Shown here: piece after piece, positions 1 to 13,900 of the stretch
Numbering within the stretch: position 1 is the stretch's first letter
How the letters are laid out: each line of letters begins with the position of its first letter
Assembly (NCBI GenBank): GCA_009741485.1
Contig: CM019236.1
Span: forward strand, 60,843,343 to 60,907,342
Length of the DNA stretch: 64,000 nt
Source: Malurus cyaneus samueli
Lineage: Eukaryota; Chordata; Aves; Passeriformes; Maluridae
Direction of reading: 5' to 3'
Translations under genes and position numbers: made by a program
The notes under the pieces: generated by a model
The model's database searches: none
Seen by the model: the letters and a program-made list of their open reading frames with translations, nothing else
Told to the model about the DNA's origin: nothing

Positions 1-909
1 GCTCCATTAATTTACAGGAAGATTGGGCGGGGAAAGTAATTCAAGAGAAGAAGAGATGTTTATCGTATGCACCTGTGGATGGTAAACTGGATGGTGGGGA
101 AGAAGAATCTATTGCTAGCTGCTGGATCCACACATTTCATTTCTGAATGTTATTTTGAGGATTAACTTTGTCTAAGCTGGCTGACAGGAACTGCAATAAT
201 GTGGGACACTAGTGAGTAGTCCAGCTGAAGGTTCTCCTTTATAGTTGGTCCTTACATACTTCTCTGATAAACTCAAGAAAAATGAAGTGTGTGCCTTTCA
301 CACTGCATTAATGTGCCATTATTTCAGTTCTCAAGCATGATACCCCCACACGCCAAAGCACTGCAAACTAGGAAAAATCATGGGGGTAGATTTCAGATTT
401 CTCTATTTTTTTTTTTTTTTTTTTTCAAATATAATAGTATAAAATACCCCAACCTATAAGCAGAGAAATAATAGATAAAACTATGAAAAACATGTTCAGG
501 AGATGGTTTTAATGATAGTGGTTGTAACAAAACCCTTTATGAGAATGACTTAAAAATAAGGCAGCCAGTGGTGGTGTGAAAGTGTTAAATATGGAATTTG
601 GCATTATATTTGGTTTAGAATTCTGGGAATTAACTTGTCATGTTCATCTAAAAATGTTCTATATCACCTAATAATAAATCTTCTTCATGACACTAAGCAG
701 TGTCTGACTTTCTTGCTGCTGTGCAAAAGAGGACAACTGTTTCAATTATTTAATATTGTAAGAATTCAGGAGAAAAAGGATGGTTTCCATCCTGAAAACT
801 TATGTTGTCCTTGTTTCTTCATATTACTTCAACATACTATTTTAATTTTCACAAGCCTCCTTCTATTCATTAAAGACTGATTCTTCAAATGTGCATAAGA
901 CTGTAATTT
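1..909. other. Unique non-coding left flank
   Basis: AT-rich sequence with no recognisable gene, RNA or transposon. It contains a 20-base T run at 406-425. The only open frame of note, 635-880 on the plus strand (81 codons), has no recognisable domain and looks like chance. The sequence reads directly into the duplicated block that begins at 910; no copy of this flank occurs elsewhere in the window. Confidence 0.6.
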
Positions 910-3900
910 GTGTCAGTATGAATATTTCTTGTTGTGGGACTGAGCTGAGATACTGAGTGAAATTGAAGGAAAAAAAATGGAACTCAGAGTGAATTTCACA
1001 GATCTTAAAGGTATCTGGGATACTCATGTGCAAATGAAGGCATTTAATTATAAGGTGTCCTCAGTGATAAAGGGTAACCAAAACATGTTTAAATAAATTC
1101 CCCATTATAAAATGAAGAAATTATGTTCTGACTTTGCCTTTTCCACTGATCTTTGAGAAAGGTTGACTCAAAAAAAAAAAAAAAAAAAAAATACCCTACG
1201 TGAGCCTCAGATCTTTTGCGATCCTTTGCACCACTAATGAGCTGACCAACTGAGAAAACAACAACTCTGCAACTAAAGAAATGCAAAAGTTCATATCTGT
1301 GGCAAAATAGAGAACAAAGAGGGAATGTTTTAAAATTATTAATCCTAAAGGATCTCTTTACAAAGTCATTCAGTCCTACAAAGAAGCTATCATCACTGCC
1401 AAGAATTATACAACAAAATTAATGTTACTTGTTTTCTTAGATATATTTGAAGCATGCATTTAAAGTACATATATGTCCTCCTTTGCTTCAGAAAAGACCC
1501 AATAGAGATAACCAACCCTATCTCAAAAGCACTCATGGCAAACTTTGCCTTCTGACAAGGTACCAAAAGGCACCACAATCTAGGAGGTACTCCTGAAAGA
1601 TGGCAAGGCAGCTTGTTACCAGTGCTCTATCCCTGCAAAACGGCAGGAATTTTGTTAGCTGAAGATGCCCACATTCTTCATCAAAGTTTTTGCAACTTTG
1701 ATGGCCTCTGGTTACAAGAGGAGTTTGATTTTTGGGACAAAGTGGTATGTTTTGACGCTGTGGAATAAGTCACATGCTCACAGTCTTTTTCATACATTTA
1801 TAAGAACAACAATCCTAGAAACAGCACCCTATCCTGAACAGCAGGAAAATAAGAGAGCAAAAGAGCACAGCATCCTCTCACAGTGTCTGTCCCAGAGCAA
1901 ATCCTTGCTCCTCCTACAGCAAGCAGACCACCTGAGAATGCTGGATCCACCCCTGTGGCCAAGAGGCCATGCTTGACACTTCTAACTCCAGCATCACCAG
2001 ACAGTATGTTACAAGCTAGTTACATTATAGGGAGCAGGTCCTTTGTGTCATTGTCCCACTTTAAACTTTTGTGTGTTTTCAATCAATGCAACTCACTCAA
2101 GTGGCAAATAGCAGCCATATCAGAGGATATTTCTCTGGAAATGTCATTGTTTCAAAGACTGCTCAAATGGAAGTGTGAAATAAACTTCATACAATATTCC
2201 ATTGTTCAAAAAGGTTGTGATGCTGCTTTTCTATCTATTGTGCTGGGAGATGAGAAACTATGTACTGAGAATACTGTCTGTTTATTCATTCACACATGTT
2301 GCATTAATTGATGTTCATAGAAAAATAGGACATTGGAAGCATCCTTTTTTTAAAAGATACTAGGTCCAAATGAAGATACTTCTAAAGAAAAAGAAAAATA
2401 TTTATTTGATTTACTACAAAATCCTGCAGTTTTATATATGGAGTAGATACTCAAACCTCAATGTAATATTTATCATTTGCCCCGTTGTAAATTTTTTGCC
2501 TACGTCAGCATGTAAAATGCTGTGATGGTCTCTTTAATCTAAGGATATTAAACTGCAAGTTGTGTCTACAGGAATAGTTTATAGAACTCTTTGTATAATT
2601 ACAGCAGGTTTATTCCAAGAATACATATTGCAGATAATCTTTCAATTTGCTGAAAGTGCTTGCTATGGAATATAATTTAAATCAGTTGTAGAAAAGGAAA
2701 TCAACTGCAGCTTTGCATAAAAATTCTCTTGCTTTGGAAAGCCAAGATTTTATTATCTTGCTGTAGGCAAGGTATAATGTTAGCAATGGTAAATTCTGCG
2801 TTGCATTAAGTGCAACTGTTCTGCTTAAATAGATCCAAATAATGACGTCTCTGACTAGGTGATATTAGTTAAAATAAATCACAAAAAAACTCTTTTAAGA
2901 AAAGGTTTGAATAGGCCATGGAAAATTAATATTAAATTTCCTGTTGTCTACCTCATTACCTTGTTAGATGACTTGTATTAAATGCAGTGAAAGAATCAGT
3001 AACCTGGGCCTTTGCCATTTCTGCAGTTCAGCTGATACAACATATCAAAAATTTATACAGAAATTCTGCATGTTGAGTATGCTTTCCTGGAATACAAGTG
3101 CAACAGACTAGAAATTATGACTTTATTATGGTAATTCAAGGTTCTGCTTTTAGAAATTACCCCCAAAAGCCATTGTTATCAAGATGCAGGACTGGTGGGT
3201 ATCATAAGAAATATTCTTGTTTGTACATTATCCTTAAATAAGGGTGAGGCATGCATTTTATATTTATGCTCTCTGTCCACATAAAGCTGGGAATGCATAA
3301 ACTGCTATTCACAGAGACATGGAAGCTGTATGTGACTATATCTGAATAAACAGAAATAATTGCTGGCTTACAGAGTTATTTAAAAAAGAAAAAAAATTGT
3401 AAGGAAAAGTATTTTGACCGCTGGTCTTATTAAAATTGATATTGCTGAAACATGTAGTTCAATGAGATATAATTCAAACCCAGCTTTGGCAACTGATGGT
3501 CTTGCTGAGAAACCTCATTAGAATTAATGGAGTAATTGGGAAAAAAGGACTTGCAGGCCAGAGGAAGTAAATGCATCATGAGATGCTGGCTTCAGCGGTG
3601 AAGCTGCTTTAATGCTCCCTGGAACTCCTGGAGCTGTTCCCATGCAATAACACCACATGTTTGTCAGCACAGCTGTTTGTGTGCAGGACTGCATCATCAA
3701 AATAGGAAAAGATAATCCAAGGATGCAGTGGATTGTTTGACTTGCTTTAATTGAGCTGTTTTCATTGTTATTTCAGTCCCTCCAAAAATTGTACTGCTAT
3801 GGAAAGAAAGGTGTAAGGTGAAGTCATACAGAACCCAGAATTCCTGCAGCCACTTTTTTTAAAAACTCCTAACTCTTTCAAGTCACTACCCTGAGAATAG

Positions 3901-6347
3901 AACCCAGGCCCCCAACATATTTGATTTTGAAGCCAGTATTGCACAGTTAGTCATTGTCTCTCATTTTCCAAAATGAAGGGAATTTCTTTGGTCAGTGTCT
4001 AAGAAACTTAAAATGTAATTGTCATGATATTGTATTTTGGGGGATGGGGAGAATTATTTCAATATTCAAAAACAAAAGAAAACCCCCAAATTACCCACAG
4101 ATTTATTTTTTTTTAATGTTTCATTTTGGAAGGAAACAGATGTAATCTGCTCTGCAAAACTAACAAAAGCACAAGTATGAATCTTTCTTACAAGAGAGAG
4201 AAAACTGAAACAGCCAAAATGTTTATTGTTAATTGAGCAGACAGATTTTGTGCTTTTCTTGTTGCTGAAGGTAGCAAACAAGAATGGGAAGAGGTTTCTT
4301 ATTTCTGCTGGCTAATTACGGTCACAGGGTATTTTCTCAGTACAGTTACCAAATATGCCTTATGAAAGCCATGTGCAGATTTGCTTAACTGGCAGGATCT
4401 TCTGAGCTCTTATGCTCTATTGATAACCATGTAGTGGACTCCCAGTTTGCACACAAGGGCACAAATGCATTAGCTGATGGACTAAAAGTGTTCAGAAGTG
4501 CCACTATCACCTAATAATTTCAGTTATGTAATCATATCAAGCCCCCTAAAAATTTCACATGACATTTAAAAATCCACCGAACATTCACATTTTATGTGAT
4601 CTGTCACTCACATGTAAATATACCTATTTATAAATATGGTCTTATGCTACTCTTAGTCTTTTTATGCAAGCATGTATAAAACTGAACAGGATATGCTGAA
4701 AATCTGATTGTGTTTTTAATCCTTTAACAGATGTGATGTTTTGATGAACTGAATTATTTTTCATCATCTTGTCTTCACTTTTTTCTTCCTCTGCCTCTCT
4801 CTATTCCTTGTCCTTTGTTTACATTTTGAAAGCTGTGAAACTTGTGTATTATCTCTTCTTTTATACCAAGCTCTCAGGTTACAAAAATCTCTAAGTAATC
4901 CAGGCACAGGTGAATTGAAAATGAAAGGCAGGGTTGTCTGACTCACACTGAAGATGGATCCGTTGTGTGCCCTTGCAGCAAAGAGCAGGTAACAGCCTCC
5001 TGGTTTGCCCTGGGAAAGCAAAACCAGCTGGTCAGGAGAGGTGATCCTTCCTTCCTCTCTACTCAGAATGTTTCTTCCATTTTATGGTGAGAGAAAGTGC
5101 TTAAAATAATATGCCAGTTTATGATTGACACTGAAAGCCAAGCACGATTTCAGGGAAGTGCTTGGCTCCTCCTCTGGATCTGTGCCTAAATGAAAGTATT
5201 TTTATGGAATGCAATTTAAAAAAAAAATATTGCTAGTGGAAAATTCTCTGTTTGAAAGGTTGCAATCATTGCTGGTTTAGACTTTTAGGTCTTCGTCCAT
5301 GAGCTCTGAAAAGGGACTTTCAGGCATTTGTCTGCGAGCTTGTGGCTGAGCATGAAGTGTTTCCTAAGGAATATAGGAAAGTCAAGGAAATAGAAAATGT
5401 TATGCCTCATAAAACTATATAAAATTAATGAAAGGTTCCCCATTCCTAAGGAGGAACAAAAACTGAAAATGGCATTATTCCCCTCAACAAGTATCCCGTG
5501 TGATGAAACACAACTGTTTGTTGTGTGAAAGGCAGGGAGGTCCAGAGAAGGTTATGGAGAGAAGTTCACAGCAGAGATCACCTGCTGTCACCAGGGGGTT
5601 TATCTACTACCACCACCGGCTGCACTAGCTGATTTGTTATTTTAACTTACAAAATTCTTGGGAACACAGGCAAATAATGTTGGGTTTTTTTCTGAAAAAG
5701 ATGCACAGAGATGTTCTGAATCACTCTTATCTATGTTGTATCAGCTTAGTAGCTACTGTATTAGTAAATAAACCCAAAGTAGCAGGATTTTTGAAATTAA
5801 CAGTAATGAATTTGGCATTGAAAGGAAACTCAATATGTTATTATCTTTTAAAACAGTATATACTAAGTTTGTATGAAATATCTCTGAGGTTTTCATAAGT
5901 GTAATACACTGTAAATGAAAGCTCTCAGCAAAAATAAGGAAGACAAATAACTAGCATTGAATGTTGAAATAAGACCTGTGCTATCCCACTCAGTCTTGCA
6001 CAGGAGGAGAAATGATATATCTTTATTCAATAGTTGTTTAATATTTATTCAACAGAGATCTCAGAGTGGGAAATGAGGTTAGGAGATGCAGCCTTCTCAT
6101 TTTGACATATAAATGTAGTGTTGTTTGAAAGCTGCAATGAGAAATTCATTTTACCCTCTCAATGAACTGCTGCTGGTTAGATATATTACAATTAGAATCA
6201 TTACTTATTTGTATTAACAAGTTAAAAGCAAAAAGCTTATGAACATGTCCAGTTTATAGAGTTTTTTGTTTTCCCAAAATAACAAAACCCATACATATGG
6301 TACTGAAATAAAAATAAGATATTAAAATATCTATTTCTACATTATTA

Positions 6348-6500
6348 CAAAAAAATACATTATCAAAAGTTTTGCTGAAATCTGAAGAGATTACCTCTAC
6401 TGTCTTCCCTTGTTCAGTTTGGTGGGTTACTTTGTCATAGAAAGAATTCAGGTTGGATAAGCAGGACTTTCCTCTCATGAAGCCATGCTGTCTGTGACTT
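6348..6500 (-). mobile_element. CR1-type LINE reverse transcriptase fragment (copy A)
   Basis: Read on the minus strand, the translation contains QHGFMRGKSCLSNL, then SFYDKV and, about 20 residues on, SDFSKTFDNV. This is the order of conserved blocks in the fingers/palm part of avian CR1 reverse transcriptases: 'QHGF..GKSCLTNL', 'FYD', and 'DFSKAFD', which carries the first catalytic aspartate. Only about 45 codons are recognisable; the reading then drifts into AT-rich sequence. It is a dead 5'- and 3'-truncated scrap. It is the only CR1 piece in the window on the minus strand, apart from its duplicate near 16.2 kb. Confidence 0.8.
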
Positions 6501-7363
6501 GGATGGGGACAAAAAAGTAGGCTTCACTACTCTTCTCCTGCATCTCAACAATAACCCAACAGCTACTGTAGTTTGACGAAAACCAATAAAAATATCTGAA
6601 TAATATCTTACTTTACGTCTTTTATATATGACTGTATTTTAGGTTTTTCTTTCAAAAATTCCAGATTTTTCCTGATAGGGATAAACTTTCATTTTAAGAA
6701 AAAGAAAAGTCATAGAGCACTTTAAATATAACCCTGCTATTATTACAACACAATGATTTACTGCTAGCAAGTCTAAAGCAAGTGATTTGAAGTACCTCCC
6801 ACATACTTTCTTCTGTTCTTGAAGGGTCATTGTTACTATGAAAACAGATCTCCCATCTGTTGTCATTAGAAAATAAAAGGTAGCTCATATTTAGAGATGT
6901 TTTGATAATTTGGCAACATGATGATTATTTCCACTAAGAAACTGTATGTTTCTAATAGAACTTGAGCAAACTCTGCTACCTTGGTAGTGTTCTGACTTCT
7001 GGTAAACAAAGTTATGGAAAAATCCATTTTTCATTTTGTGTAAAGTAATTATGCCAGCATTATCCTCAAAAATTCACTTTCAATATTTTCATGAGAGAAA
7101 TAGAGTTATTGTTGAATATCTGCTTTAGTGTTTCAGCAGTTATGCTCCAGACCAGCTTTGTTAACAGGAAAAATAATTTCTCTTTTAAGTAAAGGAAAAA
7201 GGTACTTGATATAATAAGCAAAAATCATTCTCATCTTGAGCAAAATCTCCATGCTTTCCAAAAGAAATCCTCCGTAAGGCTATGGAATGGTATTTTCAGT
7301 GGTTTTCTCTTTTATATGTTGTCCTTTACAAATTGTATTATTCTAACACATAGGAGATTGAGA

Positions 7364-7398
7364 TATTAGATATCAAATATCTAATACCTATTAGATAT
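7364..7398. repeat. Short inverted/direct repeat cluster (TATTAGATAT)
   Basis: TATTAGATAT at 7364-7373 is followed after three bases by its exact reverse complement at 7377-7386, and then by a second direct copy at 7389-7398. The AT-rich 10-bp stem with a 3-nt loop could form a hairpin. Copy B carries the same cluster from 17207 with one base missing from the inverted arm, so the motif is in the real genome and only its exact sequence is uncertain. No function is implied. Confidence 0.6.
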
Positions 7399-10220
7399 TT
7401 GACACCATAGTAGTGCAACATACAGTCTTGACAGGAAATGTATGAGGCATTACTGTTACTGGATTTCATTGAGTCAAATAAGCAAGAATAATGTTGTAAG
7501 AAATAATGGCCAATGAAGATTTTTCCTCACTTGGAGGCAGCAGCTAAATTTTAAGGCTTTGGTGAGGGACATGGAGCACTTGGCTCTGCTTGGCTTTTGA
7601 TCTATTATCTGCTGTACTTGAGCTGTTACTTCAGACATATTTTGAGGTGGATATTGTGTTTGATTAACTCCCCACTGCTTAGCATCAATATTTTGCATTT
7701 ACTGTACTAATAATCTAATTATATGTTTCAGTAATTCTTCTGAGATGACTTACTCTGCATAATTTTAGGCAATAAATAAAAAATACTTTTAATAATAGTA
7801 AATAAGATGTAATAACAACCTAAAGCATTTTCCCCACTATAAACAAATATAAAATACAACTCGTTGCCAATAATTATCAAGGTGTAAGATTTTATATATC
7901 CATACTAAATATTTATTATTTGTGTAGTGAAAAGCCATTCAGATTAGAAGATCATTGCCCAGCAGTAATTTTGCAAGACTTTAATCCCAAAATTCCAAAG
8001 CTTTCAGAAAGGAGTTCAAGAAGCTGATTGATGCCATATTTATCACCTCCTGCCTTTTGCAGTATCTTATGAAGAGATAATCTGAAGCACAGCTGTAGGC
8101 TCATCGCTACTAGGAGACTAAAAGGAAAAAAATAATGATTAGAACCACTTCTCTCAGATATAAATACTCTCCTCCATTAAATTTTGCATTTTAATATTTT
8201 ATGTGACTTGGAATGACACAGGGAATAAAAATATATTTGGGAAATATAAAGGAAAGTCATGAGCAAATGATTAAATGGATTGCAGACAGGATGGTTATGT
8301 CAAATCCAACGTATGTGTTGGCCTTCTATTCACTGGAATGAAAAGTTCAGGTTTAGGCTGGATAAACCTAATCCTGCCTTTGATGTGCTTGTGCTGCAGC
8401 ATTTAGAGATATTAGCTAAGCTAACAGACAAGGGGAGTATGTAGGTCAATCTTGTACTAAAAACTCTTAAAAAATTGAAAGAATGACCTTTTTGTTCTGA
8501 AGAAAACATTTCGTAGTATCAATAGTAGCTAATAAACATGTAGTAAACAAGGAAAGAGAGAGTGATTTCAACTTTATTGCAAAAGCCATGAACATTTTTA
8601 TGCAGTTCCCTTACACAAACCTTTGTTGTTTCATTCTTCATTATTGCAGTGTCTTAAATCAGTCTATTGCCTGTAGGATATATTACAAAATTGCAAAAAT
8701 AAAAAGTTTCATGCTGAACATGATTCTCATGTGTGTATGTGTAATAAGGAACCACATGCAATTGGAAGAAAGAATGAAGGTGTTTGGCATGTGTTTAATG
8801 ACAAGGTACTGTTGTTTGTGGCAAAAGACATGAAAATGCTCCTGTTTCTGTTTTGGAGCTGAGCTGTTTCCTCAAATCTATTGAACTGCCCACAACTTAG
8901 GAGGGTTTGCTGGAGCTTTTGTATGTTTTTTTGAGTTACTTGTAAATGGAAAAGTTGTTTGCATCCAAAGTAAAACATTTGTTGTTTAACCATACTCATC
9001 ATCCTTTCTAAGGTGCTTTCACCGTTTTTTTAATGACTTTACAAGAAATGACTGGGCAAGTTTATGTTAAGATATCTTTGTTGTATTAATTCAGTTAGAA
9101 AATGTTCATGGTGCTGGTTTTAGGTTAGAAAGTGCTGAATTCTAAATTCATTTTACCTCATGTTGAATTCTAAGGTAAGCGTTTGTTCTTGAACATATAA
9201 TGCTTTTACAGCACTGAGACTCTGAATTTCAGAGGCTGCTGCTCACCCACTTTGATAACAACATATGGTATCATAAACTATAATCCAGTAGTTTGTTGGT
9301 TTCATGTTTTTCTTCAGGCCCATCCAATTCATTGCTGAATGTATGAAATCTAGTCCCTTTCAGTGTTCAATAAAAAATGCTGCCACAGATCATTTAATTT
9401 GTCTGATTTAGTATAAAAGCTGATGCTAATCAAGGGAAGTAGGAAAAAGAGCATTAGGAGACTCTTTCCTCTGCCTCTGGCAACTGAAAAGTTCAGGGCT
9501 TATATTTGGATATGGCATGAAATGGCATTTTGGCCAGTCTTTTGTGACTATTTGTAACATCCTCATAAGAACGTGTTAAAATTATATTCATATGTTACAT
9601 TTTTTAATGCAATAGTAAATATCAATGTAGATAATAGTACAGTTATAACTTTCTTTAAAATTGTGAAATTATAATCAATTGTTATTAGATATTTTTTCAG
9701 AATTTTACCTTAGGAGACCAGTTACTAACTAAATTATTCTACTGATGTGTTTAATTCCTGATGCTATTTCATTTTAGACAACTTAATTTTAAATAACTGA
9801 TGCATTTTCCCTAGCAGTATTTATGACTGACACAAACAGGTTCCAGTAAGAATTTGCTTTGTTTTAGACTTTGTACCTACAAATCTGGCTTTAAATATAT
9901 GCACACTTATGGGTATATGGGAGAATATGTATGAATATAAATATAGATGTATGTGGATTTAAGGAATGCAGGAATTTATAAATTTGAAACAATATTACTT
10001 TCAGCTCTTGTGTATTTATCAGTGTTTTCCTTAATTTCATGGTCACCTATAGTTTTTTAAACTATGCAAGTTATAAGATATCTTTATAAGCATCATAAGA
10101 TGTGTATGATTTTGCTTTCTAGGTACATATTTAATCCTGTAGTCCTTTTTAAATGAATTGGGTTTTTTTTTTTATTAATTTCTTTTTATTCAACCTATAT
10201 TGTCTTTTGTTTAGCTACAG

Positions 10221-10286
10221 CATGATTTCCTCTATTCTTCCTGTTCTTTAAGCTGAGGCCTGATGGATGGAATCAGAATGGGGAGG
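10221..10286 (+). other. Weak exon-like segment, copy A (frame disrupted)
   Basis: A pyrimidine-rich stretch ending 'ttagctacag' precedes this segment, as at an intron 3' end. It corresponds to 19906-19972 in copy B. Here base insertions and losses ('gttctttaag', 'gatggatgg') break the reading frame that is open in copy B. The copy B donor-like 'gtaagg' is absent because the two copies diverge at exactly this point. It may be non-coding or chance. Confidence 0.15.
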
Positions 10287-10634
10287 CAACTAATAGAGCT
10301 TTTGCTAAGTCACTTGGTCCTGATGCTCTGCACAGCTCCCCTGGCACCATTGTTAAATTACAGTTACATCCTGCATTTTTTAAAGGACAGAGAACACACT
10401 ATTTAAAATACTTTACAATTGTCTTTTCTACTGAAAGTATTTTTAGAGTTATAAAACATCCATCATCTGAGACCACCAGAACTTGACATATTCTCACTGT
10501 TTATAGTTATGACAATGAAATTTATATGTCTTTTTTTTTTTTTTTAATAGACTGGGCTTTTAAACCCATAATTCCTTTATCAATTAAAAAAAAAACAAAA
10601 AAAAAAAAAAACAAAAAACCAACCAAAACAAACT
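10287..10634. other. Unmatched end of the left contig
   Basis: These 348 bases follow copy A but do not match what follows copy B (19973 onward), nor anything else I could find in the window. The last ~105 bases are very low in complexity: a 15-base T run at 10531-10545 and an A-rich tail from about 10586 ending in 'aaccaaccaaaacaaact'. They stop at a run of N. This could be a poor-quality read end, a chimeric extension or an alternative allele. No gene is visible. Confidence 0.7.
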
Positions 10635-10659
10635 NNNNNNNNNNNNNNNNNNNNNNNNN
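10635..10659. other. Assembly gap, 25 N
   Basis: A run of exactly 25 N. The same length occurs at 32289-32313, so it is a placeholder and not a measured size. The base after it is the first base of copy B, so the right-hand contig begins inside sequence already present in the left-hand contig. The true gap is therefore probably negative (an overlap). Confidence 0.98.
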
Positions 10660-10928
10660 GTGTCAGTATGAATATTTCTTGTTGTGGGACTGAGCTGAAT
10701 ACTGAGTTTGAAAATGAAGGAAAAAAAATGGAATCCAGGAGTGAATTTCACAGGAATTTAAAAGGTATCTGGGATACTTCATGTGCAAATGAGGGCATTT
10801 AATAAGGTGTTCCTCAGTGCATAAAGGTAACCAAAACATGTTAAAAATTCCCCATTATTAAAATGAAAAAGCAAAAAGAAATTATGTCATGACTTTGCCT
10901 TTTCCACTGATCTTTGAGAAAGGGACTC

Positions 10929-10960
<32 letters not shown>

Positions 10961-13900
10961 CACGAAAGCCTCAGATTCCTTTGGCACCACTAATTGAGCT
11001 GACCAACTGAGAAAACAAACCAACTCTGCAACTAAGAAATGCAAAAGTTCATATTTCTGTGGCAAAATAGTGAGAACAAAGAGGGAATGTTTTAAATTAT
11101 TAATCCTAAAGGATCCTCTTTACCAAAGTCATTTTCAGTCCTACAAAGAAGCTATCATCTACTGCCAAAGAATTATACAACCCAAAATTAATGTTACTTG
11201 TCTTTAGATATATTTGAAAGCATTGGCCATTTAAAGCTAACATATTGGTCCTCCTTGGCTTCAGAAAAGACCCAATAGGATAACCAACCCTATCTCAACA
11301 AAAAGCACTCATGGGCAAATTTGCCTTTCTGACAAGGTTACCAAAAGGCACCACAATTCTAGGCACGGTACTCCTGAAAGATGGCAAGGCAGCTTGTTAC
11401 CAGTCGCCTCTATCCCTGCAAAACGGGCAGGAATTTGTTAGCTGAAGATGCCCACATTTCTTCATCAAAGTTTTTGCAACTTTGATGCCCTCGGTTTACA
11501 AGAGGAGTTGATTTTTGGACAAAGCTGGTATGTTTTGACGCTGTGGAATAAGTCACATGAGCTCTCTCACAGTCTTTTCATACATTTATAAGAACAACAA
11601 TCCTAGAAACAGCACCCTATTCCTGAACACAGGAAAATAAGAGAGCAAAAGAGCACAGCAATCCTCTTCACAGTGTTCTGTCCAAGCAAATCCTTGCTCC
11701 TCCTACAGCAAGCAGGGACCACCTGAGAATGCTGGATCCACCCCTGTGGCCAAGAGGCCAGCTTGACACTTCTAACTCCAGCATCACCAGACAGTATGTT
11801 CACAAGCTAGTTACATATGGGAGCAGGGTCCTTTGTGTCATTGTCCCACTTTTAACTTTTGTGTGTTTTCAATCAATGGCAACTCACTCAAGTGCAAATA
11901 GCAAGCCATATCAGAGGATATTTCTTCTGGAAATGTCATTGTTTCAAAGACTGCTCAATGGAAAGTGGATGAAATAAACTCATACAATATTCCATTGTTC
12001 AAAAAGGTTGTGATGCTGCTTTTCTATCTATTGTGCTGGGAGATGAGGCAAACTATGTACGAGAATACTGTTGTTTATTCATTCACACATGTTGCATTAA
12101 TGATGTTCATAGAAAATAGGACATTGGAAGCATCCTTTTTTTAAAAGATACTAGGTCCAATGAAGATACTTCTAAGAAAAAGAAAAATATTTATTGATTT
12201 TACTACAAAATCCTGCAGTTTTTATATATGGAGTAGATACTCAAACCTCAATGTAATATTTTATCATTGCCCGTTGTAAATTTTTGCCTACGTCAGCATG
12301 TAAAATGCTGTGATGGTCTTTTAATCTAAGGATATTAAACTGCAAGTTGTGTCTACAGGAATATTTATTAGAACTCTTTGTATAATTACAGCAGGGTTTA
12401 TTCCAAAGAATACATATTTGCAGATAATCTTTCAATTTGCTGAAAGTGCTTGCCTATGGAATATAATTTAAATCAGTGGTAGAAAAGGAAATCACTGCAG
12501 CTTTGCATAAAAATTCTCTTGCTTTGGAAAGCCAAGATTTATTATCTTGCTGTAGGCAAGTTATAATGTTAGCAATGGTTAAATTCTGCGTTTGCATTAA
12601 GTGAACTGTTCTGCTTAAATAGATCCAAATAATGACGTCTCTGACTAGGTGATATTAGTTAAAAATTAAATCACAAAAAAAACTCTTTTAAGAAAGTTTG
12701 AATAGGCCATGTAAATTAATATTAAATTCCTGTTGGTCTACCTCATTACCTTGTTAGATGACTTTGTATTAAATGCAGTGAAGGGCAAAGAAATCAGTAA
12801 CCTCGGCCTTTGCCATTTCTTGCAGTTCAGCTGATACACATATCACACATTTATACAGAGAAATTCTGCATGTTGAGTATGCTTTCCTGGAATACATAGT
12901 CAACAGACTAGAATATTATGACTATTATGGTAATTCAAGGTTCTGCTTTTAGAAATTACCCCCAAAAAGCCATTGTTATCAAGATGCAGGGACTGGTGCG
13001 GTATCATAAGAAATATTCTTGTTTGTACATTATCCTTAAATAAGGGTGCATGTTTATATTTATTGCCTCTCTGTCCACATAAAGCTGGAATGCATTAAAA
13101 CTGCCTATCACAGAGACATGGAAGCTGTATGTGACTAATCTGAATTTAAACAGAAATAATTGCTGGCTTACAGAGTTATTTTAAAAAAGAAAAAAAAATT
13201 GTAAGGAAAAGTATTTTGACCGCTTGGTCTTATTAAAATTGATATGCTGAAACATGTAGTTCAATGAGATATATTTCAAACCCAGCTTTGGCAACTGATG
13301 GTCTTGCTGGAGAACCTCATTAGAATTAATGGAGTAATTGGGAAAAAAGGAACCTTGGCAGGCCAGAGAAAGTAAGCATCATGAGATGCTGGCTTCAGCG
13401 TGAAGCTGCTTTAATGCTCCTGTTAACTCCTGGAGCTGTTCCCATGCAATAACACCACATGTTTGTCAGCCCACAGCTGTTTGTGTTGCAGGACTGCATC
13501 ATCAAAATAGGAAAAGATAATGCCAAGGATGCAGTGGATTGTTGACTTGCTTTAAATTGAGCTGTTTTCATTGTTTATTTCAGTCCTTCCAAAAATTGTA
13601 CTGCTATGGAAAGAAAGGTGTAAGGTGAGTCATACAGAAACCCAGAATTCCTGCAGCCACTTTTTTTAAAAACTCCTAACTCTTTCAAGTCACTACCGCT
13701 GAGAATAGAACCCAGGCCCCCAACATATTTTGATTGAAGCCAGTATTGCACAGTTTGTAGTCATTGTCTCTCATTTTCCAAATGAAGGAATTTCTTTGGT
13801 CAGGTTCTAAGAAACTTAAAAATGTAATTGTCTATGATATTGTATTTGGGGCGGATGGGGAGAATTATTTTCAATATTCAAAAACAAAAGGAAAACCCCC

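Larger units (their letters stand above)
910..10286 (+). repeat. Copy A of a 9.4 kb direct duplication (probably an assembly artefact)
   Basis: This block matches 10660-19972 from end to end in the same order and orientation. Both copies open with 'gtgtcagtatgaatatttct' and close near 'aagctgaggcctgatgg'. Differences are mostly single- or double-base insertions/deletions spread evenly; for example, an A run is 22 long here (1170-1191) and 29 long in copy B (10929-10957). Apart from a CR1 fragment near 6.4 kb and a weak exon-like segment at its right end, I recognise nothing in the block. Even spacing of small indels with few substitutions is typical of uncorrected long reads, not of an old segmental duplication. 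A real recent duplication is the alternative but fits less well. Confidence 0.93.

Noticed and set aside
1665..2311. Two open frames (103 and 142 codons) in copy A, considered as genes
   Set aside because: The matching part of copy B (about 11450-12090) does not keep either frame, and the sequence here is indel-prone, so the frames are unreliable.
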